DNA of 46,493 bases. Origin: Mycolicibacterium porcinum. GTDB lineage: Bacteria; Actinomycetota; Actinomycetes; Mycobacteriales; Mycobacteriaceae. The notes under the pieces are model-generated. The model was not told the DNA's origin, ran no database searches, and worked only from the letters and a program-made list of their open reading frames with translations. The stretch is from NCBI GenBank assembly GCA_001942045.1, contig MSTD01000009.1:44923-91415 (forward strand), given 5' to 3'. Position 1 is the stretch's first letter. The number at the start of each line of letters is the position of its first letter. Shown here one piece after another: positions 17,837 through 25,624 of this stretch. The translations under genes and the position numbers were made by a program.

Positions 17837-18714
17837 TGGCCGATCAGCAAACACCCTTCGTGACAGACACACCGGTCGGAGAACCGCAGAAGAAACAGTC
17901 CCGGGCCGGCCGTAACCTCCCGGCCGCCATCGCCGTCGGGGTCATCCTCGGCGCCATGGCGATCGGAACCCTCCTGTTCGCGCCGATCTGGTGGCTGCCG
18001 TTGCTCGCGGTGGCCATCGCCATCGCCACCCACGAGGTCATCCGTCGGCTACGTGAGCACGGGTACGCGTTGCCCGCCATCCCGCTGCTCCTCGGCGGCC
18101 AGGCGATGATCTGGCTGACCTGGCCGTACGGAGCGGTCGGGCTGTTGGGGGCCTACGGCGGGACGATCGTCGTCTGCATGGTGTGGCGTCTGATCGGGCA
18201 AGGGCTGGATCAGCAACCCGTCAATTACCTCCGCGACATCGCCGCCACGGTCCTGCTGGCCACCTGGGTGCCGTTGTTCGCCGCCTTCACCGCGCTCCTG
18301 ATCTTCGCCGACCACGGCGGCGCCAGGGTGTTCACGATCATCGTGACGGTCGTCTTCGCCGACATCGGCGGCTACGTCGCGGGCGTCCTGTTCGGCAAGC
18401 ACCTGCTGGCACCCGCGATCAGCCCCAAGAAGTCCTGGGAGGGTCTCGGCGGTTCGCTGGTGTTCGGCATCACCGCGGCCGTCCTTTCGGTGGCGTTCCT
18501 GCTGGACAAGCCCGCCTGGGTGGGTGCGCCGCTGGGCCTGTTGCTGGTCATCACCGGCGTGCTCGGCGACCTGGTCGAATCGCAGATCAAACGTGACCTC
18601 GGCATCAAGGACATGGGAACGCTGCTACCCGGCCACGGCGGGATCATGGACCGCATCGATGCGATGCTGCCGTCGGCCGTCGTCGGCTGGATCGTCCTGA
18701 CGCTTCTCGCCTAG
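17836..18714 (+). CDS. cdsA: Phosphatidate cytidylyltransferase (CDP-diglyceride synthase)
   Basis: CdsA (292 aa), an integral membrane enzyme, makes CDP-diacylglycerol from phosphatidic acid and CTP for phospholipids including PIMs and cardiolipin. Eight or so membrane helices follow a 35-residue hydrophilic N-terminus. The signature SQIKRDLGIKDMGTLLPGHGG...DR near the C-terminus is the family pattern. The ATG overlaps the frr stop by one base (TGATG). The 3' end is overlapped on the other strand by the EamA gene for 90 bases. Confidence 0.96.
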   Translation: MADQQTPFVTDTPVGEPQKKQSRAGRNLPAAIAVGVILGAMAIGTLLFAPIWWLPLLAVAIAIATHEVIRRLREHGYALPAIPLLLGGQAMIWLTWPYGAVGLLGAYGGTIVVCMVWRLIGQGLDQQPVNYLRDIAATVLLATWVPLFAAFTALLIFADHGGARVFTIIVTVVFADIGGYVAGVLFGKHLLAPAISPKKSWEGLGGSLVFGITAAVLSVAFLLDKPAWVGAPLGLLLVITGVLGDLVESQIKRDLGIKDMGTLLPGHGGIMDRIDAMLPSAVVGWIVLTLLA

Positions 18715-19575
18715 GCCGCGGTCGCCGCGTGCACCTGACGCGTTTAGCCAGCACGCGACAGCTCCGAGGACCAGTCCGGCGGCGATTCCGAGGTTCACCC
18801 GCTCGCCGAGCATGAACCAGGACAACACCCCGGCGACCGCGGGGATCACGCAGAACAGCATCGCGACCGCCGATGCGCCGTGCAGATTGATGGCCCGCAC
18901 GTACAGCGACACCCCGAGCATGGCATTCAGCAGCACCACGCCGGCCACCGCCAGCACGGCCTTGGTGACGTCGTGCACCTCGACCGGTGTGGTGAGCGCC
19001 AGCGCCAGCGCCGGGACGAACGCCACGGCATTCTGCACCGACGTCGAAGCCCGGAAGTCGACATCGGAGCAGAATCTCTGCTGATAGACCCCGCCGGCGG
19101 CCAGTCCGAGCAACGCCACCAACAACAATCCGACTGCGGGGTCGATCCCGCCCGAGGCCATCAGGCGCGTCGCGCACGCCGCCAGCACCGCCGCGACGCC
19201 CAGCACCAAGGCGAGCACCCGGCGCGGCGTCAACCGGTCGCGCAGGAACACCGCGGCCAGCAATGCCGTCGCGACCGGGTTCATCGCGATGACGACCGCG
19301 CAGAGCACTGCCGGGGCGCCGCGCTGAATGGCGATGTAGAGCGCGCAGAACTGCACGGCCTGCATCAGCAGACCCGCGACCGCGACATGGAGCAGCTTGC
19401 GGCCGGTGGGAAAGCGGACCCGGGCCAGCGCCGCCCAACTGCCGAGGAAGAGGCCCGCCAACCCGAACCGGAAGGCCAGCACGGCCATCGGGGACAGCGC
19501 GTGCACCGCGAGGTTGCCGATCGGATAGCCCAGGGCGTAGAAGAACGTCACGGTTGCCGCCGTGCGCATCGGCAT
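18625..19575 (-). CDS. EamA/DMT-family transporter
   Basis: A 316-residue, ten-helix drug/metabolite transporter made of two EamA halves. It starts at TAATVTFFYALGYPIGNLAVHALSP (in part), with AVVIAMNPVATALLAAVFLRDRLTPRR in the first half and CVIPAVAGVLSWFMLGERVNLGI in the second. Members export amino acids, nucleosides or drugs. The ATG at 19575 has GAGGAG 11 bases upstream; ATGs at 19617 and 19626 are alternatives. It is divergent from a LysR gene, the usual sign of control by that regulator. Unusually, the reading frame runs 90 bases into the 3' end of cdsA on the opposite strand, adding a charged tail with no membrane helix. Confidence 0.85.
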   Translation of the reverse strand: MPMRTAATVTFFYALGYPIGNLAVHALSPMAVLAFRFGLAGLFLGSWAALARVRFPTGRKLLHVAVAGLLMQAVQFCALYIAIQRGAPAVLCAVVIAMNPVATALLAAVFLRDRLTPRRVLALVLGVAAVLAACATRLMASGGIDPAVGLLLVALLGLAAGGVYQQRFCSDVDFRASTSVQNAVAFVPALALALTTPVEVHDVTKAVLAVAGVVLLNAMLGVSLYVRAINLHGASAVAMLFCVIPAVAGVLSWFMLGERVNLGIAAGLVLGAVACWLNASGARGDRGLGEKRQDDPADDGRRQHRIDAVHDPAVAG

Positions 19576-19652
19576 CGGCTGAATTGCTCCTCGCGTGCGC
19601 AGTGCGGTCGTCGCCATGATGCCCATCGTGGGTGAGCCGCGTACCGCCGGTC

Positions 19653-19697
19653 CAACGATTATCAGCAATCGCGATTGATCGCAGATGCTAATCGTTG
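19653..19697. promoter_or_regulatory. LysR operator candidate between EamA and LysR genes
   Basis: CAACGATTA (19653-19661) and TAATCGTTG (19689-19697) are perfect 9-bp inverted arms. Between them sits another perfect palindrome, CAATCGCGATTG (19666-19677), within an ATCA-N11-TGAT pair (19661-19679) of the T-N11-A type bound by LysR proteins. This would be the shared control region of the two divergent genes. Confidence 0.65.
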
Positions 19698-19772
19698 TGG
19701 CGGAATAACCCGGTGTCCACAAGGAACATCCAGCTTTTTGATCGTATGTGCTGATCGGAGTACCTTGGCCGC

Positions 19773-20624
19773 ATGGGTCAGGTGCTGGACATCGCTCCGC
19801 TGCGCAGCCTGGTGGCGGTGGCGGACTGTGGCGGGTTTCACCGCGCCGCGGCGGTGTTGCACATGACGCAGTCCGCGGTCAGCCAGCACGTGCGTCGGAT
19901 CGAGGCCGTCGTCGGCGGCCCCGTCGTCGAACGCTCCGGCCGCGGGGTCGCCTTCACCGAACTGGGTCATCGCGCCCTCGGCCACGCGCGCAGCATTCTT
20001 GACGCGCACGACGCGGCGTTGGCCGATCTCGGTGCGGCCGAGGAGCGGGTGCTGCTGATCGGCGCCACCGAGCACGGCGCCGACGTCATGCTGCCCGCCC
20101 TGACGTCGGCACTGGGTGAGCGGTTGCCCGACTGGCGGTTGCGGTTTCGTCTTGACCGGAACGTGATGCTCGCCGATGCGATCGAACACGGTCTGGTCGA
20201 TCTGGCCGTGATGCTCGACGGCTCCGGACTGGACCCCGCTCATGCGTCCGGAACGCTTGCGCTGAAGTGGGTTTCGGGCCGCAGCTTCGCAGCTCCGGCC
20301 GGTCAGCCGTTGCCCGTGGTGATGTTCTCCGAGCCGTGCACATTGCGCGAACCCACATTCGCCACGCTCGAGCGGTGTGGCATCGACTACCGCATCGCCG
20401 CGGAATCCGCCGACCTGTCGGGCCTGTTCGCAGCGGTGCGCTCGGGCCTGGGCGTGGCACTGCTGCCGATGATCGGCCGCCTGCCCGACGGGCTGTGCCT
20501 GGCCGAGGGCCTGCCGCCGGCCAGCCGCGCATCGGTCTTCGTGCGCGGTCGCGCCGGGGTGGACGCGGATGTCCTGGACACCGTTGAACGCACCGTTCAC
20601 GACGTTCTCGCCGAACAAGCCTGA
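19773..20624 (+). CDS. LysR-family regulator (ArgP/LysG-like)
   Basis: A 283-residue LysR regulator. The N-terminal winged helix-turn-helix reads [35 protein letters not shown] (in part), and a periplasmic-binding-type effector domain fills residues 90-283. The divergent EamA exporter resembles the ArgP/LysG-LysE theme of amino acid export, so it may sense an amino acid or drug; that is inference. The stop lies 13 bases before rlmN, so read-through into rlmN is possible. Confidence 0.88.
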   Translation: MGQVLDIAPLRSLVAVADCGGFHRAAAVLHMTQSAVSQHVRRIEAVVGGPVVERSGRGVAFTELGHRALGHARSILDAHDAALADLGAAEERVLLIGATEHGADVMLPALTSALGERLPDWRLRFRLDRNVMLADAIEHGLVDLAVMLDGSGLDPAHASGTLALKWVSGRSFAAPAGQPLPVVMFSEPCTLREPTFATLERCGIDYRIAAESADLSGLFAAVRSGLGVALLPMIGRLPDGLCLAEGLPPASRASVFVRGRAGVDADVLDTVERTVHDVLAEQA

Positions 20625-20637
20625 TACTGGAAAGAAC

Positions 20638-21729
20638 ATGAAGCAGGAATTGGTCTTCGAAGCCCCCCGACGCGGTATGCCACCGCGCCACCTTGCCGAC
20701 CTCGACGAGGACGGTCGCGCGGAGGCCGTCACCGAACTGGGGTTGCCGAAATTTCGGGCCAAGCAACTGGCAAACCAGTACTACGGCCGCTTGATCGCCG
20801 ACCCGAAACAGATGACCGATCTGCCGGCCGCGGTGCGTGACCAGGTGGCCGACGCGCTGTTTCCGACACTGATCGATCCGGTGAAACAGATCCAGTGCGA
20901 CGCGGGGGAGACCCGCAAGACGCTGTGGCGCGCGGGTGATGGCACGACGTTCGAATCGGTGTTGATGCGCTATCCGCAGCGCAACACGGTGTGTATCTCA
21001 TCGCAGGCCGGCTGTGGCATGGCCTGTCCGTTCTGCGCCACCGGGCAGGGCGGCCTGATGCGCAACCTGTCCACCGCCGAGATCCTCGAACAGGTCAGGG
21101 CGGCGTCGTCGGCCATGCGGCTCGAACACGACGGGCGGCTGTCGAACATCGTCTTCATGGGCATGGGTGAGCCGTTGGCCAACTACAACCGGGTGGTCGC
21201 GGCGGTCAAGCGGATCATCGCGCCGCCGCCCAACGGTTTCGGGATCAGCGCCCGATCGGTGACGGTGTCGACGGTGGGTCTGGCGCCGGCCATCCGCAAG
21301 CTGGCCGACGAGCGCCTCGGCGTCACCTTGGCCCTGTCCCTGCACACCCCCGACGACGAACTACGCGACACCCTGGTCCCGGTGAACAACCGGTGGAAGG
21401 TCGACGAGGTCCTCGACGCCGCGCGGTACTACGCCGACGTCACCGGCCGGCGCGTGTCCATCGAATACGCGTTGATCCGCGACATCAACGACCAGCCTTG
21501 GCGCGCAGACCTTTTGGGTAAGAAGCTGCACAGCAAACTGGGGCAGCTGGTGCACGTCAACCTCATCCCGCTCAACCCCACGCCGGGCAGCAAGTGGGAC
21601 GCCAGTCCCAAACCCGTCGAACGTGAGTTCGTCAGACGTGTTCAGGCCAAAGGGGTGTCGTGCACCGTGCGCGATACCCGGGGGCGGGAAATCGCCGCGG
21701 CCTGTGGCCAGCTCGCCGCCGAAGGCTGA
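20638..21729 (+). CDS. rlmN: Dual-specificity 23S rRNA/tRNA adenine-C2 methyltransferase
   Basis: RlmN (363 aa), a radical-SAM enzyme, methylates C2 of A2503 in 23S rRNA and A37 in some tRNAs. The cluster-binding CGMACPFC supplies C126, C130 and C133. C356 in AACGQL is the cysteine that carries the transferred methylene group. [11 protein letters not shown] is also a family signature. The ATG at 20638 was chosen for its GGAAAGA ribosome site (20629-20635); upstream in-frame codons lie inside the LysR gene. In M. tuberculosis rlmN follows cdsA closely; here two genes intervene. Confidence 0.96.
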   Translation: MKQELVFEAPRRGMPPRHLADLDEDGRAEAVTELGLPKFRAKQLANQYYGRLIADPKQMTDLPAAVRDQVADALFPTLIDPVKQIQCDAGETRKTLWRAGDGTTFESVLMRYPQRNTVCISSQAGCGMACPFCATGQGGLMRNLSTAEILEQVRAASSAMRLEHDGRLSNIVFMGMGEPLANYNRVVAAVKRIIAPPPNGFGISARSVTVSTVGLAPAIRKLADERLGVTLALSLHTPDDELRDTLVPVNNRWKVDEVLDAARYYADVTGRRVSIEYALIRDINDQPWRADLLGKKLHSKLGQLVHVNLIPLNPTPGSKWDASPKPVEREFVRRVQAKGVSCTVRDTRGREIAAACGQLAAEG

Positions 21730-21736
21730 GTCGCGG

Positions 21737-21799
21737 CGTTGACTTTGAACTGAGGCCGCAAAAGGTCGAGTAGGCGTCTGCGTAGATTCGAAGTCAACG
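21737..21799. terminator. Bidirectional hairpin between rlmN and the SnoaL gene
   Basis: CGTTGACTTTGAA (21737-21749) pairs with TTCGAAGTCAACG (21787-21799), giving 13 pairs with one G-U and a 37-base loop. It lies between two convergent genes and could terminate both. It also marks the boundary between the housekeeping block and the catabolic block. Confidence 0.6.
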
Positions 21800-21810
21800 T
21801 ATCGCCGGGC

Positions 21811-22212
21811 CTAACCCGGCGCGTTGGTGAACCAGAGGTTCTCCTCACGGAGGCTGCGGCTGCGCCAGCCGTCGGGTGTGCGCACCAGTTCGTGGTGGTA
21901 ATACCCGCCGCATGCACTCATCTCCGCCATCCCCGGCAACTGCATGGGGTTGTAGAACATCGCCCGCACCGTCGCGGTCTCCCCGTCGGTGTCCAAGATC
22001 TCGACGTTGGTGATGTAGTGCATGCTCCACGGGATCACCCCGAAGTTGGCGGCGAACCAGTCGACCACCTCGTCACGTGTCCCCACCACAGCGCCAGCCG
22101 AGGAGTAGTCGATGACGGCGTCCTCGGTGAACACCGACCGGTACAGCTCCCAGTCCTTGGAGTCGACGGCCCGGGCATAGCGATACAGCAGGGCCGCGAT
22201 CTCGTCGGTCAC
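21811..22212 (-). CDS. SnoaL/NTF2-like protein
   Basis: A 133-residue protein with the cone-shaped SnoaL-like fold. The pattern EIAALLYRYARAVDSKDWELYRSVF, FTEDAVIDYSSAGAVVGTRDEV and SMHYITNVEILDTDGETATVRA (in part) is typical. Members are ketosteroid-isomerase-like enzymes, dehydratases, hydroxylases or binding proteins, often in steroid, polyketide or terpenoid pathways. Its GTG start overlaps the aldehyde dehydrogenase stop by 4 bases, so the two are translationally coupled and probably act on the same pathway. The exact reaction cannot be told. Confidence 0.82.
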   Translation of the reverse strand: MTDEIAALLYRYARAVDSKDWELYRSVFTEDAVIDYSSAGAVVGTRDEVVDWFAANFGVIPWSMHYITNVEILDTDGETATVRAMFYNPMQLPGMAEMSACGGYYHHELVRTPDGWRSRSLREENLWFTNAPG

Positions 22213-23693
22213 TCCGGCATTCCGATGGTCTTGGACTCGAAGTACTCCTTGAACCCTTCCTCGCCGTTGCGCCGGCCCAGGCCGCTCTGCTTGGAGCCGC
22301 CGAAGGGGCTGTTGATGCCGAAGTGGCTGCGGCTGTTGATGGTCACGTTGCCGGTCCGGATGCGTCGGGCGATGGCGAAGGCCCGGTCCACGTCGCCGGA
22401 CGAAACCTCCCCGGACAGACCGTAAATGGAGTTGTTGGCGATGGCTACCGCTTCGTCATCAGAGTCGTACGGGGTGACCGTCAGCACGGGGCCGAAGATC
22501 TCCTCCTGCGCGACCTGCGAATCGGGGTCGACGTCGGCGAGCAGGGTGGGCTGGGTGAAGTAACCCGTCGGCAGGTTCTCTGGAACACCGCCGCCGGTGA
22601 CCAGCCGGGCGCCCGAATCGATGCCGGATTTGATGAGCCCGAGCACCTTGTCGCGCTGGGTGGCGCTGATCTGCGGGCCCTGCATGATGCCCGGAGTCCA
22701 TGGATCGCCGACCGGGAAGTTCTCCATCGCGCCCTTGAGGAGCTCGATGCCCTCGTCGTAACGGCTGCGGGGGAGCAGGATGCGGCTGGGCAGGATGCAG
22801 GACTGCCCGCTCATGACGCACGCCATCATCGCCGCGATGGGCAGCGCCGAGTTGAAGTCGGCATCGTCGAGCACGATGTGGGCGGACTTGCCGCCCAGCT
22901 CGAGCATGGTCTTTTTGACCGTGGAGGCGCCGGCAGCCAGGATGGCCCGCCCCGTCGCCGTCGACCCGGTAAACGTGATCATGTCGACGCGCGGATCGGC
23001 CGACAGCGCGGCGCCGACCTCGTTGGCATTGGACACCACGACGTTGAACACGCCGGCCGGGATGTCCGTGTGCTCCGCGACGATGCGGCCCAACTCGGTG
23101 CCCGACCACGGGGTGAGCTGGGCGGGCTTGAGCACCACGGTGTTGCCGGCCATCAGGGCCGGCACCGTCTCGGCGATGTTGAGGTAGAACGGCACGTTCC
23201 ACGGGGTGATCGCGCCGACCACACCGACCGGCTCGTAGGCGATCTTGCGCCGCGCCGGGCCCAGCTGGGTCTGGTGAACGCCGTTGTCGACGACGTAGTC
23301 GAAGTTCTTCCCATGCTCTGCCCAGTGTTTGACCTCGCCGATCGGATCCTCGATCTGTGAGCCCGTCACCGTCACCGGGCAGCCGACCTCGGTGACCAGG
23401 ATGCGGCGCAGCCGCTCCTTCTCGGCCTCCAGCGCATCGTGCAGCTGCATCAGGCAGTGGTAGCGGAACTCGACGTCGCGGCTCCAGTCGGTTTCGTCGA
23501 AGGCGCGTCGGGCCGCGCCGACGGCACGCTCGACGTCGGCCACCGTGCCGTCGGTCGCCTGGCCGGCCACCTGCTCGCTGGCGGGGTGGATCACGTCGAA
23601 TTTCGCACCGCTGCCGGTGTATTGGAGTTCGCCGTCGATCAGCATCCGCTCGTCACCGGCGAGCACGCCAGTGTCGCTCTGCACCTGAGTCAT
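22209..23693 (-). CDS. NAD(P)-dependent aldehyde dehydrogenase
   Basis: A 494-residue aldehyde dehydrogenase that oxidises aldehydes to acids. Catalytic residues are visible: N166 in TPWNVPF, E265 in ELGGK and C299 in SGQSC, with the cofactor motif FTGSTATG at 241-248. The ATG at 23693 lies 10 bases from the conserved TTTACA dyad, with no room for a good ribosome site, so it may be leaderless. The frame continues upstream to 23729, but that would run through the dyad. It is the first gene of a two-gene operon with the SnoaL protein and resembles the mycobacterial AldA-type enzymes near P450 genes. Confidence 0.93.
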   Translation of the reverse strand: MTQVQSDTGVLAGDERMLIDGELQYTGSGAKFDVIHPASEQVAGQATDGTVADVERAVGAARRAFDETDWSRDVEFRYHCLMQLHDALEAEKERLRRILVTEVGCPVTVTGSQIEDPIGEVKHWAEHGKNFDYVVDNGVHQTQLGPARRKIAYEPVGVVGAITPWNVPFYLNIAETVPALMAGNTVVLKPAQLTPWSGTELGRIVAEHTDIPAGVFNVVVSNANEVGAALSADPRVDMITFTGSTATGRAILAAGASTVKKTMLELGGKSAHIVLDDADFNSALPIAAMMACVMSGQSCILPSRILLPRSRYDEGIELLKGAMENFPVGDPWTPGIMQGPQISATQRDKVLGLIKSGIDSGARLVTGGGVPENLPTGYFTQPTLLADVDPDSQVAQEEIFGPVLTVTPYDSDDEAVAIANNSIYGLSGEVSSGDVDRAFAIARRIRTGNVTINSRSHFGINSPFGGSKQSGLGRRNGEEGFKEYFESKTIGMPE

Positions 23694-23703
23694 AGCAGAC
23701 AGC

Positions 23704-23729
23704 TTTACAAAAATTACGTGTCGTGTCAC
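23704..23729. promoter_or_regulatory. Conserved dyad, copy A (upstream of aldehyde dehydrogenase)
   Basis: TTTACA (23704-23709), 14 bases, then TGTCAC (23724-23729). The same layout is found at 25578, 29596, 33176 and 42865. On the minus strand it reads GTGACA...TGTAAA, ending 10 bases before the aldehyde dehydrogenase ATG. It is a probable TetR operator overlapping the promoter. Confidence 0.7.
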
Positions 23730-23758
23730 CCCTTTGACGAAAGGATTGACCGGTCGAT

Positions 23759-23782
23759 AAGTCTCTGCGATCGTAGAGACTT
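23759..23782. promoter_or_regulatory. Perfect inverted repeat between TetR-1 and dyad copy A
   Basis: AAGTCTCT (23759-23766) and AGAGACTT (23775-23782) flank an 8-base spacer that is itself nearly palindromic (CGATCG). A GACCGGTC palindrome (23748-23755) adjoins it. It lies after the TetR-1 stop and before the aldehyde dehydrogenase promoter, so it could be a terminator for the APH-TetR operon or a second operator. Confidence 0.5.
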
Positions 23783-23828
23783 GTTGGCGTGCGGAAGGGA
23801 GGTGCGGACGGCGAAATTCAGCGGCGGG

Positions 23829-24386
23829 TCAGTTCGCGTCGGGCTGTTTGATACCGACGGCGTGGCGCAGCTGTGCCAGGAACTGATCCCCGTCATCGCT
23901 GCGCACGATGTAGTGCGAGACGGCGACACGGATCGCGGTGGCGGCCTTGACGGGGGCGTTGGCACCCGACAGGAGCTTGAGCAGCCGGGCCCGCATCAGC
24001 GGGATCACGTTGGCCAGCTGGGCGATCACGACCTCGGGCTCGATGTCGACCAGCCGGACCCCGGAATATGACTGCTGATATTGCACGATGAAACGCAATG
24101 CGGCGTCGAGTTTCTCGGTGCCCCGCAGGCCGACGGTGGCGCGGCTGATGCCTTGGTCGAACATCTCGCGCTCATAGGTGCCGAAGGCGTCGAGCAATTC
24201 CTGTTTGTCGGCGAACCAGCGGTACAGCGTGGGCCGGGATACCCCGGCCTGCAGCGCCACCTCGGACAGGCTCAGCTTGGTCTGGCCGCTGCGGGCCAGC
24301 ACCTCGGCCGTCGCTACCAGGATTCGGTGCCGCGTCGAGGTGTCTTCGACTGATGCTTCCCGCTGCGCGGGTACAGGTTCATTCAC
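23829..24386 (-). CDS. TetR-family regulator 1
   Basis: A 185-residue TetR protein. Residues 18-68 form the DNA-binding domain, with TKLSLSEVALQAGVSRPTL followed by YRWFA as the helix-turn-helix. The ligand domain includes YQQSYSGVRLVDIEPEVVI. It is a clear paralogue of the regulator at 29053-29586: the 24 residues from TKLSLS to YRWFA are identical, so both should read the same operator. It starts at a GTG, 43 bases after the APH-like gene and on the same strand, so it probably shares the dyad-E promoter and regulates itself. It likely represses the five dyad-bearing promoters until a pathway metabolite binds. Confidence 0.9.
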   Translation of the reverse strand: MNEPVPAQREASVEDTSTRHRILVATAEVLARSGQTKLSLSEVALQAGVSRPTLYRWFADKQELLDAFGTYEREMFDQGISRATVGLRGTEKLDAALRFIVQYQQSYSGVRLVDIEPEVVIAQLANVIPLMRARLLKLLSGANAPVKAATAIRVAVSHYIVRSDDGDQFLAQLRHAVGIKQPDAN

Positions 24387-24429
24387 GTCCAGGCCTTGGT
24401 TGATCGTGGTTCACCAAATGGTAGGACCA

Positions 24430-25569
24430 TCACAGCAACTTCTTGAGTATTGCCACAGTCTCGAGGTCGGCCAAAGCCGCCACACCCCGTCTCGCGCCTT
24501 CGAGTGCGATGCCTTCGTCCTGCATGCCGCCCAGCCCGGCGGTGATCACGGGTGCGGCGTACGCATAGATCGCGCCGAGGCGATAGCGCTCCCACAACTC
24601 GTCGTGATCGAGAGCCGGCCCGCCGGCCGCGGCCAGTGCGCGCCGGTATTCGTCGAGCAGGTCACGCTCAGCGGCTTGCCGGTCGGCCGTGGTCATGCAG
24701 GTGACCAGGGTGTATGCCAGTTCCCGGCCCGGATGGCCGCGGCGGACGGCCTGCCAGTCGAGCAGGCCCGCCTCGCCATTGCGGAAGAAGAGATTGCCCG
24801 GATGTGCGTCACCGTGCATCACGGTGTGCGGCGGACGGTCCAGCAGCTGGGCCGCCGCCCGGTAGTTCTCGTCGATTAACCGGCCGTCGGCCACCGGGAT
24901 GTCGGTGTTCTCGGCGAGTCTCTTGGTCGACAGCTTGAGCAGGGAGCCGGTCATCAACGAGGTGTGGTCGCCCGACGCCGAGTACAGCCAGCCGAGCGGC
25001 CCGCTGCCGCTGCCGGCCGGCAGCCTGCCCCAGAATGCCGCGTGTACCCGGGCCAGCAGCTCCACCGTCATGGCAGCCCGGTCCTTGTCCAGCGGGTGCA
25101 GGGTGTCCGGGAACTCGCAGGGACTCAGTGCCAGGTCTTCCAGTACCAGCACGTAGCGCCCGGTGAGGGCGTCGAAGGCCGCGCCGTAGGCGCGGGGAAC
25201 ACCCGGTAGGCCTGCGGCCAGTTGTTGGTAGAAACGGACCTCGGTGTGGCCCAGCCGGCCCAACTCGCCCATCATCCGGGTGGCGGCCGTCTCGGAGGGC
25301 ATCTTGACGAAGACGGATTCCGGCACGTCGGCTCCCGAGAGCGCCAGCCGCGCACGGGACGACGTGCCCGCGTCGCCGCCCATGACCGACACCGATTCGA
25401 CCCGGCGCCCGGTCAGCTCGGACAGGTACGCCGCGTCCAGGTCGGCGATGCGGCGGGGCAGTGAGCGCATGCGCCCGATGGCGGCATCGGTTGCGATACG
25501 TTGCACCCCGTGGCCGATGTGCGCGGCCAGACCGGCGACGGGGATGAGGCTGCGGGCCGGTGCGAGCAT
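24430..25569 (-). CDS. APH-like small-molecule phosphotransferase
   Basis: A 379-residue protein of the aminoglycoside/choline/ecdysteroid kinase superfamily. VMHGDAHPGNLFF holds the catalytic base D254 and Mg-binding N259, LLDWQ holds D271 (equivalent to the DFG aspartate), and K89 in VFVKM is the likely ATP lysine. Similar proteins in actinobacterial lipid or steroid clusters are of unknown function and may phosphorylate an alcohol intermediate. The ATG at 25569 is 8 bases from the dyad, with TAAACT as a -10 and no ribosome site, so the transcript is probably leaderless. It is divergent from the CoA-transferase. Confidence 0.82.
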   Translation of the reverse strand: MLAPARSLIPVAGLAAHIGHGVQRIATDAAIGRMRSLPRRIADLDAAYLSELTGRRVESVSVMGGDAGTSSRARLALSGADVPESVFVKMPSETAATRMMGELGRLGHTEVRFYQQLAAGLPGVPRAYGAAFDALTGRYVLVLEDLALSPCEFPDTLHPLDKDRAAMTVELLARVHAAFWGRLPAGSGSGPLGWLYSASGDHTSLMTGSLLKLSTKRLAENTDIPVADGRLIDENYRAAAQLLDRPPHTVMHGDAHPGNLFFRNGEAGLLDWQAVRRGHPGRELAYTLVTCMTTADRQAAERDLLDEYRRALAAAGGPALDHDELWERYRLGAIYAYAAPVITAGLGGMQDEGIALEGARRGVAALADLETVAILKKLL

Positions 25570-25577
25570 TGGCCAAG

Positions 25578-25603
25578 TTTACAAATCTTCGACTGATTGT
25601 AAA
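25578..25603. promoter_or_regulatory. Conserved dyad, copy E (between APH-like kinase and CoA-transferase)
   Basis: This is the most symmetric copy: TTTACAA (25578-25584) and TTGTAAA (25597-25603) are perfect 7-bp arms. The 55-base gap between two divergent starts holds little else. For the minus strand it also supplies TTTACA-N16-TAAACT as a plausible promoter ending 6 bases before the APH ATG. Confidence 0.72.
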
Positions 25604-25624
25604 GCGGTTTCGGAAAGGGGCGGC

